Source of the DNA: Gavia stellata
Lineage: Eukaryota > Chordata > Aves > Gaviiformes > Gaviidae
Reading direction: 5' to 3'
Assembly (NCBI RefSeq): GCF_030936135.1
Contig: NC_082594.1
Location: 125,464,668 to 125,528,667 of the forward strand
DNA: 64,000 bases
In this document: positions 35,201 to 48,072 of the stretch, one piece after another
Position numbering within the stretch: position 1 is the first letter of the stretch
Layout of the letters: each line of letters opens with the position of its first letter
Notes under the pieces: model-generated
Told to the model about the DNA's origin: nothing
Database searches by the model: none
Seen by the model: the letters and a program-made list of their open reading frames with translations, nothing else
Made by a program: the position numbers and the translations under genes

Positions 35201-38200
35201 CCCCTATGGCTTCCAGGAAAAAAAAATAATAGAGAAGGTAGGAAGAGATAATTCCAGAATCTTTGCAAGAGAAATCCACGTGGTTTGTTTTTTTTTCAAT
35301 GAGGATATTTTTTTCTTCCTTCAAAGAGAGGTATAATAGCCTCTGGAATAGGTACTTTTCTACTTCATCTCTCAGATGAAGAACTGTCACACTTTCTAAC
35401 CACGCCACTGGTAAGGTACATTGCCTTGGTTACTATAACCTGACAAGTTTGGGCCACATCCTGTTCCACAAAGTGTTACAGAATTTCTTAAAACTGATCA
35501 CAGCACTTGATCCTCATCTGCCCTATGAAACGAAACTTGGTGCTCATGCAGCTGTACCCTTAAACAGATACGGACTGAGAAAATAAGTGTTTTCTTTTCA
35601 GTTGGCTTTTATATTTCCTTAGCCATTTGCTCAGTGAGCCTGTAACAGCAGGAGAGTCACCGTGTAAATGAAGGCTTAAATGAGAGGGGCAAGGAAAAAA
35701 GAGCTCAGCTCACAGGGGCCTGCAGCAAACACCCACTCTTGAAAATGTTCCACTCTGAACTTTGTAAAAGACAGTGCTTAGGGTTTATTTGTTCTCTGGG
35801 TTTTTCCCCCTCGTAATGACTATGAGTATGAAAGCATGTGTTAGACAAATGCATCAGTCTGTATTATTCACCTGAGCTCACTGCAGTGAGGGATGCAATG
35901 TGGGAGGCAAGAGGGGATGGGAAAATTCCCTCCCTCTCCTCTCAAGTTAGCATTCATTTTATTCTTTGCAGTTTCAGAGATGAGGCTGTGACTGTTAAAT
36001 GCTGTTTCACTTTTCCTTTGCAAACTACTTTTATCTCTCACTAAGGGCTGCAGAAACCCCCACCGTGTCTAAGAGAGCGATAAATTAAGAGCTCCCTCCC
36101 ATGGTTGTCATATTTCTTGCACTTAATTCAGCTGATTTCAGCATGGTCATGGGCCACTATATCCCTCCGCCGTGGTTCAGCATGGCCCCATGCGCAGCTC
36201 TCCACCCAGGCTGGGAAAGCATGCCAGACCTGGTGGATGCCCTCACTCTCCTCTCGTACACAAAACCAGCCCAAATTAGCCCCAGGTCCCAATGGCCAGT
36301 AAGGCTACCTGCTTGTGCCAGGTCTAGTTTCAGATTATCAATTTGTTCTCTGTGTTCTGTAGCTTATTTACTGACATAGGACACTGGTTTCTTCCATCCC
36401 CTATTGTACCCTCTTTGAGATAAACAATTATTTTCCCCATTCTCTACACAGAATGAAGAGGAGGCTACTGGTATCGTAGTATCAAAGGCATACATGGGAA
36501 TAGGAGACCTAATCTCTGCTTGATGGGGCAGTTTGTACTTCAGAGCTAAGCAGGTATTAATGCAGCCCCAAGTTAAATGGATCAGAGTCAGCTGATTGTC
36601 GCTAGTTAAAAAATTCGGGGACTGCCCTGCCTGTTTATCCCAGTCCTTACCTTGCTCCAGCTCTTCTCTCTGTTGGTCCCCCTGTGAGCTATTTTGTCTC
36701 CTCTCACGGTATGCAACCAGCAGGTTCACTGTAAGTAATGACGCTGCTCGTGCGTAGCGCTTCTCTCCTGAGGTTCTCAAAAGGTTGTAAGAAAGTTGGA
36801 AAGTATAATTAGCTCTCCTATCACAAAAGAGAAAGCAAGTCTGGCAAAATAGAGAAGTTGCGCTGTAGCAGTGCACTGTTCCTCAAATTGGCTGTGGAGA
36901 AGGCGTTGTAGCATGTGGGGCACCACTTGTCTTTAGTGGATTCCTGTGCTCTGTCAGGGGATAGAGCTCTGTTGTTCAATCAGATATAAAATAAACTGCA
37001 TGCCTCAGTCTCAAAAGCATTAGGGAATAGCTACTGTGAAGCAAGTAGGAGCTGGACTCTCGCCTTGAGTTAGCAGTAGTGTTTTTCGGTTGCAATTCAC
37101 TATAGTTATTAATGTTTAGGTAATATCTGCATGTACGTTTTGTTGTTTGGCAGCGAAGCCCACCAGAGGCGTTCAGATCTGGTGCTCCTTGCAGAACTGC
37201 AGGAGTTCCCTCAAGGGGAACTGGACCTGGGAAGTTTGCAAACTCTTTGGCTCTGTTTCCAAATTTGTGCCTCGATCCTTCCCTCAGAGACTCGGCTGAG
37301 CCTCACAATCATGATTTGTTCTTAAGCCTTGAAGCACACTCACGTTCCCACCTGATCTCTCCTTTCTTCTATGCCCTGTGACTAAGCAGATCTCTTTCCT
37401 CTGTTTTTATTTTGTGAGGGAGCACAGCTCTCTTCGCAAATCAACTTGACCGCTCATCAGCTGGATCAGGGTCCAAAGCTCTGCTTAATTTCTCTAGGCT
37501 CTCGTCTGTCCATTTGCTTCTCCTTTGAGTGGGGTGAGACAGGCGGGTCATGGAGGCTGCTCCCCCTTCCTTCAGACCTTGGCTTGTAACGTAGGAAGCT
37601 TGTGCAGGGACTATGGGCCACGTTACAGTGCCACTGTGCCATCTGCAACAAGGTCTCACCACTTTGGGGTATGGCAGGTAAGTACAAAGAAAAGGGAGGG
37701 AACGTAGAGCTTTCAGGGAAGGGGAAGTGGCTGGAGGTAGCCGCAATCTAGTTCAGGTAAGTCATAGTCTTTAGTGGCTCATCTACTCACTTATTACCTG
37801 TTCTCTGGTGACTTGAGCTTTACTTTAGGGGAAGAAAAGATTGAAAGGTGTGCCATAAACCCAGGGCTTTAAACCTGGGAGAATTAGCTAGCCTGAGGAA
37901 CCAGGGGAAAAGAGAGATTGCGAAGAGAAGAAACTGGCAGGCAAGTGTTAAGCCTCTTGTCCCTGGGCAGAAGTGTTGGAGGGAGGAGAGAAGAGGAGGG
38001 AATTTTCAAGGATTTAGAGGCTTGGTTGCCATGGGGAAACGCAGCCTAATAAAATGGATTTCAAGGGCAACCTGAGCTGGTTTATTTTGTTGTGAGGAAA
38101 GAAACGGAATGTTGTTGGCCGTGTTGTGAACACCCCTCATTCTTCCCAGTCAGGGGCTGGGGAGACTGATCTTGGACCTGCCCTGGCCTGCCGGTACTTC

Positions 38201-38939
38201 ACTGCCAGGTTAGAAGGAGGTGCCTTTTCCCAGCAGCTCTTCTCTGCAGCAGCCTTTGTCATGCAGGAGGTCAGGCTAGGGCATCTGCTGGTCCCTTCCG
38301 GCCCAAAAAACTGCTGAAAACCATTTCACCTCAGCAGAGCTTGCCTTGCAGCAATTCAGTTTCAGCTGACTTTGGGCATGACTTTGCTTAGGCATCTTCA
38401 TAGTAGGGGGAAGGAGGATTGAGTTCAAACAGGTGAGAATCGGGTTTTGTGCCTTCATGGTCCTGATGGCCGTTGTGCCTTGGAGGCTCCCCGTGCTCTG
38501 GCTGCTGTGTGGGTAGCTCGAGCTGCAGCCCAGCAAGGCAGGGAACTGGTGAGGCAGAACAGAGGCGGTTAAAAATCAGCAGAGGTACCCGCCAGAGACA
38601 ACGTGCCGTGCTCTCAGAAAGGGAGAGAATCGACTGTCAGGGCTGGTTTTTCAAGACCTTAATTTCAGGTAACAATGCCTGAATATGAAACTCCCTCTTT
38701 TTAGCAGCTGACTGTTGAGGAGCATCTACTTTTGAGTTTTATTTTCTAGGCTGTGTGTTCAGTCTGTTTACAGGCGCAGTTGCGCAGTACAGAGAGACCT
38801 GTTCTCCTTTGCTTCTTACAACAGCAGGGCAGAATCGCAAGATTTTCCATAAGCTTGGGCTTGACAAGCTGCCAATACCTACTGAGGTGTAGTTCATTCC
38901 TGCTTGAAATTGGGCTGGACTGTACACCAGCACTAGCTT

Positions 38940-39070
38940 TGCCTGCCTGTGCTGCCGTTGTGCGGCCAAACTGGCTGCCCGCCGCCGGCGGCTGAACTCC
39001 CCAGCGCAGACAAGGTCTACGTAACGCGCTGCGGAGCAGCAGGATCCGTCTGCGCATCAGACCCTGCAGC
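38940..39070. promoter_or_regulatory. Small CpG-rich patch
   Basis: About 130 bases contain clustered CpGs, including CCCGCCGCCGGCGGC and TACGTAACGCGCTGCGG, in otherwise CpG-poor surroundings. It could be a small CpG island or promoter of an unrecognised transcript. No gene start is identified beside it. Confidence 0.4.
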
Positions 39071-42000
39071 ACTGGAAACTCTGAGAGGCAGAAGGGGGGT
39101 CTCTGGGCTGCTTCCAAGGGTTGTGCAAAACGGCACTAAGCAAAGCCTGTCAGTGTGTTTGGTTTCGTTGCGTGGAGTCTGTTTCCCAAGGGCAAGTTTT
39201 TTAGGGGTGAGCACGTTGAAAGGGTTACAAATCGCTGCACTTGAATGATTCTAATATCCAGGCCAGAGCATGGGCAACTAATTTGATTTGGGCAGAATAA
39301 TAAAAATAGTACAGTATTTTCCTTGATCAGCTACATCATGATCTTATTTCTGGATGAACTGGGTGACCTATACTATCTTTCTAGATACTTCTAAAGCCCC
39401 TTTCACCATAGACTTGACCTGCTCCGGAGGAATTTTTTCTCATTCATCTCAATATGACAATACGAGATCAATCCTGCTTGGTGCGGTGTGAACGAGTGAA
39501 CGCATGGATAGCACTTACACAAAGTGCACGAAGGGTCCCATGTGTTTTGTCACATCTTCTACGTGTTGTGTGGTATTGTTCCTATTTTACCTGACCACTA
39601 AAGGAATTGGAAAGAAAAGAAGACACTCAGCTGAAGCAGAGCAGGGCAGAAAAATATAATTCTCCATATCTTCCACCTTCCTTGCTCTAATTGTTAAACA
39701 GTCACCCTTCCTCACACCGTCTGGGTTAAATGATTGGGTTCAAACTAACAACAACCTGTCTACCCAAAGTCATCCATTCTCATACACCTTGGCACCTCAA
39801 AATCCTGAATCGGGATCAAGAGGACTTCTCAGCTGGTAATTTTTGCAGGTTCAGAAATAAGACATATTGGCTTGTGAAAGGGTTTAAGCACATCTAGAAC
39901 CTGATTTGGATTAAGGCATGGGAGCTTTCCAGAAGTCTACTATAGTCTATGTTATGAAAGAGTAAATATTATTCCCTACTGGAAGTATGAAATGGTGAGG
40001 TGAATGAACCTCCTGACTTTGTGAGGATCATTTGGGACATTTCTAAAGGCCATCTGTCTTTGGTTCCCTCTGTTTCATACCTGGGGATTCAGCTTGTGTG
40101 CAGAGATGACACCTCTCTGCCCTTCCAAATGGGGTTGCACAGCAGGTTCTTCCCATGGCAGGTTTTGTTTTTCTTTCCTCTCTGGCAGTGGCTTCAATTA
40201 AGAGATTCCATGTCAGGTCATTGCAGTTGTTCTTTATGCATAGGAAGAGGCTCACTTTTTCAGAAAGCACTACAAAAGTATTCTGAAAATCTGGGTTTGT
40301 GTTGTGCACTATTGATTTCCTCTTTTAGCCTTTTGCATGCTGCTTATATTGGCTATGCCTACCCAGTGAGGATATCATTACTTTCTTCCTCGTCTTTATT
40401 TAAAATGTATGCTCTTAAGAGATTTGGGTAGATGATAACCAACTTTTCCAATCCTGAACCCCTAGAAGATGAAGGCCCCCAAAACATGAGGTTAGATTAA
40501 CAAATCATGGTGCTTTTTTATCAAAGGAGGGATTTGCTTCCCTGTGCTGAGACTTTGGAGTATTTAGGGATATGGTCATGTAACATTGTCAAGGTGTTCT
40601 TCAAGATCTTGAGGGAAAGGTTTATTTCCCCTGGAAGGTAAAATACAAACTAAAACCCCCTCTTAATTTCCATGAAGGAGTGTGTGCTCACCTCCTGAGT
40701 GAGTAGGGAAGCAAAGTTAGGAAATGCAACTGTCCTCATTGTACTGGGACTTCTGGCAATGTTGAACGTCAGGTAACAAGTCCCTTGGGCACTGCTCTAA
40801 AATAATGCTGGTTTTATGGTTTCTCTGTTTCTTTGGTTGGGTATATGGTTCCAAATAATGAAAAAAAAATGAGATGAGTGTTAGCCAGCATGTGAGACCA
40901 AACCTATACCTTCTCTTGCTACTTGTGCCTCTGATTTGCTTTGAAGTGACGTGCTGAGCATAGGTCTTGTCCATAAAAACAGTTGGGTGGCTTGAAATGT
41001 ATAACGGCACCCCGGAGCAAAAATGTGCTCACGTGGCAAAAACTGGACAGGCTTCATAGTTTTTCCTTTCATCTTAGAGTATTCTGTTTGAGCTCAGGCT
41101 TCTCTGGGGCTGTTGGCAAGTAAGTGCGTGCTCATACAGACCGCTAGCTTAGCAGGGTGCCTCGCTGCTGGCTGATTTTGCTGCAGAGTGGCAATTCCAG
41201 GAGGCACAGAGAGCTTGCTGCGGTTTGTCTGCTTTCTTTAAAAGCCTGGACTCCAGAGAGGCTTTGATCAAGGTGAGCTTTCCTTCCTGCCCTTGCCTGC
41301 ATAGCTGTGGAAAACAGTTCGCAGGCAGGGAGTGAGGTGCCTCTCCAGGCCTGCCAGGTTGTAAGCTGACCCAGTGGGTGACATCAGAGTCTTAAATGCT
41401 GTCGAAACTGTGCTCCGACCCCAGCTGAAACTGGCTGTTTCTGTTTTCCCTGATAACAAACACCGTGGTAGTTGGTGAGTGCAGTCTTGGGGCCGTTTTT
41501 ACCAGAGGGTGCAGACCTTGCCAATGAATTTGGGATCCTATTCTGAGAATGTGAAAGGCTGTCAGCTTATATAAAGTCTTATGCAAGAAATTATTCTAGG
41601 GAGAATTCAAAGCTGATTTTTCCTCCCACCTGTGGCTATCCATTACATTTTGCCTACGTGTTCTTTCCATGCCTTTTTTATTCTTTAGTGAACTTAATAC
41701 CTAAGCTACTGAGCACATTAGTGATGCTTGATTGCAGCCCCTAGCCCCGGTGCTTCAGAGCTCTAGCTCTGGTATTACAGAAGCGGGAATGTCCTTGGCC
41801 TCTTGCTCCGTTGCTCTATGAGCAGGAAACAACACCTCATTAATATCTTTTACTGACCAGTGATTGCTAGGTGTTGCTTTGTGGAATGAGAGAAGGAAAA
41901 GGCTCTTTTATGGTATTTGGCCTACCTCCTGGATATTTATAGGTCTACCCTGCCTATAAATAAACTTGTAACAGGAATTGTCTCAGTGCAAGTTATTGAT

Positions 42001-43049
42001 GGACCTGGTATTGTGCCAGCATGGCCTCTACTCTGAGCCGTTGCAGGCTTGAGTGAATGAAAGCGATCTGGGGGCCTGCTGCACCGTCGATACGGGATGC
42101 TGGATGCTTTGGGGGCACGGGGAGTGGGCAGCTTGGGGGGGAGTGGTGCTCCAACCCCATGAAGTAGGGCACCTCCATGGGTCAGGGCCTTGGGTGCACC
42201 AGGGAGCACCTTATAGCAGACATCGGAGCACAAGAGACACCCATTACTGGTGACTTCTGAGCATGCTTTCACTTCAGACAGGAGCAGCTTGATACTGAGA
42301 TGAACTAGTGGGACCTGTGCTCTACGAGTTCTCGCCTGCCTCATGTGCCATACATTAGATTAAACTGACATGTACAGTGGTGGAAATTTCTGTCTTTCAT
42401 GGTACGTTTTTACCTCTGTGGAGAAACTGAATGGTGGTGTACTGTAACTGTAAAGCACAGAAGTGTAGATAACAGCTGTTGTGTACGGGGGGAGTACATA
42501 GTCTAATTTACGTTTACTCTCCCGGATACTTCAAATCTCTGCAGGATGGATTTCATTGAATAATGAGTTTCTTGCATTGATTCATCTATTTATAAGGACC
42601 TTCCTTCTGGGGGTGATTAGTGACGGGACACAGTATGCTGCTTCCTCCTGCATTTTGCTCTGAAAGAACTCCTGATGTTTGCACACAAATTGCACACAAA
42701 TATTGCACCGCTGCTGGGGAAAGGCAGCTGCCTCTGGGTTCGGTATGTCCTAATGGTCAGAGGTGATTTACACTTTAATTTTTCAGTTTAGCATTAAAGC
42801 ATTAGTCCAGATATATTCTGAAAGAAAGGGACCTTTGCGCAAGTTCCTACACTACTGTTTCTGCTTGCTTCTTAGAGATCTCCTGTGTGGCTGTTTGCCA
42901 GAGGTCTACGCAATAGGTATATAAGCAAAGGTGGCTAATACGTAGAGAATACAAGTGGAAAAAAATTCACACACGCAAGCATTTCTGCTTATTGTGCTTC
43001 TCTGGTGTAGAAATGGAAGACTGCAGTATGACTTGCATAATGTATACAT

Positions 43050-44300
43050 TTGAGGCTGAGAAAATTCAACTCAAAATTTCAATTTTGGATTCTCAGAGAG
43101 AACTGAAAATTATCTAGGGATAAGGCATTGCTGACCCACAGTTATTTGATAAATAATATTAATGGTAATAATTATGCTTAATACAATAAATGAGTTCAGA
43201 AGTTTTTTCACAAATGATTCTCAAATTAGGATGAAGAAAACTTCATCAGATTAAATAATGTTCTTCCAGTCACTCAGTAGGATCTACGAGGGACTGATTT
43301 TAAGTCACTTCAATTTTAAATCAATAAGCTTAAAATTGTCTTTTAATTCAGTGGCTTTAATTACTTTTTTTTTGTACTTGTATTTTCCCAAATGAAGAGT
43401 TGTGGCACTAACTATAACATATTTTTATTTGATTGTTGTAATCGAATAAAAATATTTACACAAAATGGGTTTTTTTAAAGATAATAAGGATATTCTGTAG
43501 CTGTGTATACTTAAGGAATTATATAAAAATATTTTTTTACATTCTAATTTTCCCATTGGAGTAGATCTAGGAAAAGGTGAATGAAACATTTCATGTTTGC
43601 AGCATAATTAACTTTCTACTTACCATTTGTATCAAGTTAATTTTGGAAGGAGACTGGAACACAGATTCATACATTGAAAACCAACGTTCTAAACAATTTC
43701 TAATATGACTTAATAGGTTTTCCACACTGAACAAGTTTTGAAATCTTCAGTAAAAGTTGCACTCTACAGGATTCTGGATAACAGCAGTGAATATGCCAAT
43801 ATAGAAACTCTGTAGGTGCTGACATTTGAATGAATAGAAACGTTCTTAATTCAGGAAATGGGTTGTTGTACTTTATAAATAAAATGGGATATGATAATGT
43901 AGTTAAAGGTATTTCACCCCATTCTTTCTATAAAAAAAAATTAACTTGTAACTACTTACAAAAGCTCACTGATTCAACGACAGTTTTAAATTGCTTAGTT
44001 TAGAGTATTATAGTTAATTATTAACATTTGTTGTTTTAATTTCATTTGAGATATAAAATAGGTTAATTTTTTAAAGTATAATAATATAATCAGAGAAAGA
44101 TTTGACTAAAATGAAACCCTCTATTTGAATACTTTGAATAATTGATTTTTCTCTACCATATTTACTTACAACAAATTGCAGTTTCAAAAAAGATAAAACT
44201 ACCTCATTGAATATAAAGATTGCTGAAATAACAGAAAAGAACAAGTAGACAGCAGTGATTACAGCAAATTGCTGAGAGGGGTTTGAGTAAGAGCTCAAGT
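43050..44300. repeat. AT-rich region
   Basis: More than 1 kb has a high A+T content and many TTTTAAAT and AATAAT-like strings. No gene is recognised. Confidence 0.55.
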
Positions 44301-44351
44301 TTCTAATAGCAATAGAAATCTAGTTTTCCCGCATGTTGAAGCCAATTTAAG

Positions 44352-44567
44352 AGGGAAGAAATTCTTCAGCATGAGGGTGGTGAGGCACTGGAACAGGTTG
44401 CCCGGAGAAGTTGTGGATGCCCCAACCCTGGAAGTGTTCAAGGCCAGGCTGGACGGGGCTTTGAGCAACCTGGTCTAGTGGAAGGTGTCCCTGCCCATGG
44501 CAGGGGTTTGGAACTAGATGATCTTTAAGGTCCCTTCCAACCCAAACCATTCTATGATTCTATGATT
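44352..44567 (+). mobile_element. CR1 LINE 3' fragment
   Basis: About 215 bases match the CR1 3' end. Signatures are GAGGCACTGGAACAGGTTGC, GGAAGTGTTCAAGGCCAGGC, and a terminal CATTCTATGATTCTATGA with the typical octamer repeat. It lacks the CTTACAG string of the other copies, so it belongs to a different CR1 subfamily. Confidence 0.96.
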
Positions 44568-47489
44568 TATTGCCTGTCTGTACTTTAAATTTCCAGAATG
44601 TATTTAAACTCTGTGCAGGAGATGGGTGTTTAACTGGTGTTGGATCTATGCCTGTTCTGGATGGGGACTTCATGTAGCAGTAGGTTCTCTCCCTCCTCAC
44701 ATGGCCTAGAGCATATTTGCGGCATGGGGCAGTACCAATGGGATGCGCCTTGCTGGTGGCAAATCCACCTCTGCTTACTCTCTTGCAAGCAGTAGTCCTG
44801 TGAAGTTCAAAGTTATGCTTCGGGTATGTCGAGTCAGTTAGATATGTAAACATCTTGAAAACTGCTGTAAACATGCTTAAAAACTGGAGATCTGTAACTC
44901 ATAACTCTGATTTTTAAAACAATGTATTTAATAAGTTAGCCCATATGCTGCTGCATTTTTGGCACTGGGAGGTTGAATTGGCAGGCAGAAGTCTTGGGAT
45001 ATTGTTTTGTTTGCTTCATTGTATTCTTTCCCCTGCTGTTTCTAATGTTGTCACTCTTTGCAGCTTTGATCAAAGAAAGCTTTGAAACCTTTCTTCTTCA
45101 GCCCTTAAGAAACTATAATTTTTAGATCAACTAACTTCATAAATGCAGAGCCCAACTCTCTCCTGTTTAAAGAAAGTCAGCCCTTCTCAGTGTGGAAACA
45201 TGTACCTCTTCAATGAGGAATCCAAACCAGAGAATTAGGAGGTTTGGTTCATCCAAAAGAATTCTGCAAAGTAACTTCGTAAAATTATGTAAATAAAAAC
45301 GTGGGTTTAAAAAAACTATTTCATGTATGTTTAAAAGAAATTAAACTCGACTTTCTTTGTCTGCTCTTATTAATGTAGACTTAGTGGAAATGTGAAGTTA
45401 CACTGTGAAAAGACAGGAGATAAACAGAAGGATAAAACTGGAAATAACCACATTGACTGAGCCCATCTCAGTCTGACTGAAGTGCAGAAAGGAAGCAAAC
45501 AGATTTGCTAATCGATCCATTTTACTGCCTTAGCTCTAGTAATTTATCTTGAATCAGGCTCTGCTGTTTTACCAGTTGCCTTCATTTTATCCCTTGCAAG
45601 CAAAATAATGTGCATCCAGCACCTATGACAGTGATACGATCCAAATGTGTTTGTCTGTCTTTATGGTTTCTTACTAGATGATGGCATTTGTACTTTGCTT
45701 TCTTCTTTCCTTCTCCAAATTGTGGTCGATTGGCCTCAATCTCTACTGTTTTCTTCTACTGTTGATGCTTAAGGTTGGAGTCATATGACAAACTGGACAA
45801 AAACACAGGAAGTTTCTATAGAATAAAAAGAAAACTTGAATATATGTGTGGACTATTTGGTTGTACATCTTTTGTCTTTATTATTCTAATCGTGAACTCC
45901 TATTTTAATAGAATTATCATTGCGTAGTGTACTCTGATCATTGGCATGCTATATGAATTCACTGTTTTATCTTAATCTTGGGCTCAGCAAGATCATTGGG
46001 TCAGGATACTGTCAGATTAAGTAGATTACCTTCAAATAAAAGATCGAATACTGGCAGAAATATTCAAGCTAGGTCTTGTATTAAGTTCCTTCTTTTCCAT
46101 GTTGTTTCTAATGTTGTGAATGATTTATGTCTGAAGATTGTTTACACTTTTTTGTCTAGCAATTAATCACCTCACGGACAAGGAGTTACAAGGCATTTTT
46201 GTAAGTCCTAAATGTTTGATTTGTTGGCTTCTATCCAAGGTAGAGTCAACCAATCACTCCTGATTCCAAAGGAGATGGCATTGGCTGCATAAGCTTAAAG
46301 ATGGGTTGCATCTTTTCTTATATATAACTTACATCAACGTAGGTGATCCTTTAATTGCATTGCACATCTTATGTCTGTCTGTGGTTTCATCAATTATTCA
46401 GAGATATTGGCCTCATGTAAGTGTAGCAATCACTTCAGTTGATAGCTTTAGGAAGGATATTTTTGGCCTAAGGAAGAATTTTCTTTGTCATTACAATAAG
46501 ATCCAGGAACTCCATTCTTGCACCAAGAACTGTTGTGGCAGATAATAAACAAATAACAAACAAGCCTACAACCTAAGTAAATAAGCTGAAAGGTCTATAC
46601 CAAACAGGCACCCAAAATGTGTTTGAAGGAAGAGCCCTCAGTATGACCATGAAGTTGTCGCTATGCCAAATGATTTCATGATATGCTGTAGGCCTACCTA
46701 ACCATATAAACATTTATTTATATATGTTACAGACATTATATATGTTTCATATCAGGTTTTTAGATAGGGATGATAAGTTCTCTGTGTGTCTCTTTAGATA
46801 TTATAGCTCATTGTAATAGCACCAACTAGATTGTTTACAGGCTGGAGGGCCTCCTAGCCCATTTCTCCTTCACTCTGCCTGTCAGGTGGTGGAATGTTTT
46901 CTTTTCAGGGAACTTCTGTTACAGAAGCTTCTGTGGTCAATGCTGACATGAGCCAGAGTTCACAGGACTTCCCCTGTGTTTCTTTCTGTGTGCCTTTACT
47001 GCTCACACGCAGAGAGAAGGGAGTAGAGAAATAGGAGAGTAACTCTGAATCTAGTAATACGAATTAAAATTGAGAAGAACTCAAAGGTGTTCTTCCTGGA
47101 AAAGGCAAAGCTCAGCTAAACAATCTGTTTTGCACAACAAAAGAACTGGGGGTTCTCAGTTACATTCATAAAAGTTCTCTCCCAGCTGACATTGATTTAA
47201 AGATTAAATTAGTACATTCATCTACATGACAGCTAAAAGAGAATACATACTCATGTTGATAACGTTGGGAGGTGTTAAACCAAAAAGGGGAAGTGTCATT
47301 ATTAAGAATTAAATCCAATAAGATGAAAATTTAGAATAAATACCAAGAGTATCATTAATAATCAAATGTCTAAAAATGCTTATTAGTATAGAGTGCAAGG
47401 GAAACGTTATCCTTTTTTTACAGCTGAAATACCAACAGATACAAGCCACTTGAAGGCTACCTACTGAACGTCTTGCAGGGCTGGGGATG
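44568..47489. other. Intergenic sequence, nothing recognised
   Basis: No exon, RNA gene or dispersed repeat is recognised between the CR1 fragment and the second LTR. Confidence 0.45.
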
Positions 47490-48072
47490 TGTTGTGGGTT
47501 AGCCCTGGTAGGCAGCTCAGCCCCACCCAGCTGCTAGCTCATTCCCCTTCCAGTGGGATGGGGGAGAGAATTGGAAGGCCAAAAGTGAGAAAACTTGTGG
47601 GTTGACATAGAGACAGTGTAGTAAGTAAAACAAAAGTTCCAGGTGCAAGCAAAGCAAAACAAGGAATTAATTCACTACTTCCCATTGGCAGGCAGGCATC
47701 CATTGCTTTCCATTTTCAGCAAAGCAGGGCTTCATCACGTGTAACGTTTCCTTGGGAAGACAAATGACATAACTCCAAATGTCCTCCCTTCCTCCTTCTT
47801 CCCCCAGCTTTTATTGCTAAGCATGATGTGGGACATCCCTTTGGTCAGCTGGGGTCAGCTGTCCCGGCTGTGTCCCCTCCCAACTTCTCGTGCATCCCCA
47901 GCCTGCTCGCTGGCGGGGCAGGGTGAGAAACAAAAAAGGCCTTGACACTGTTTAAGCACTACTCAGCAGTAGCTAAAACATCCCTGTATTATCAACACTG
48001 TTTTGGTCACAAATCCCAAACATAGCACCATGCAAGATATTATGCAGAAAATCAACAGCCAAGACCGGTACA
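47490..48072 (-). mobile_element. Second solo LTR of the same ERVL-like family
   Basis: About 580 bases align along their full length with the LTR at 474-1068 and run in the same orientation. It is more diverged: the TATA box is changed (CAATAAAAGC) and several small deletions are visible. The flanking pentamers are ggatg (47485-47489) and ggata (48073-48077), a four-of-five match consistent with a decayed 5-bp target-site duplication. No internal retroviral genes are present. Confidence 0.88.

Larger units (their letters stand above)
29701..44351. other. Long intergenic stretch upstream of XCL1
   Basis: No gene is assigned. Notable items are a 170-codon minus-strand open frame (36364-36876) containing an exon-like segment, a CpG-rich patch at 38940-39070, and A/T-rich DNA from about 43050. 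The remaining open frames are short or overlap on both strands. Confidence 0.45.
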
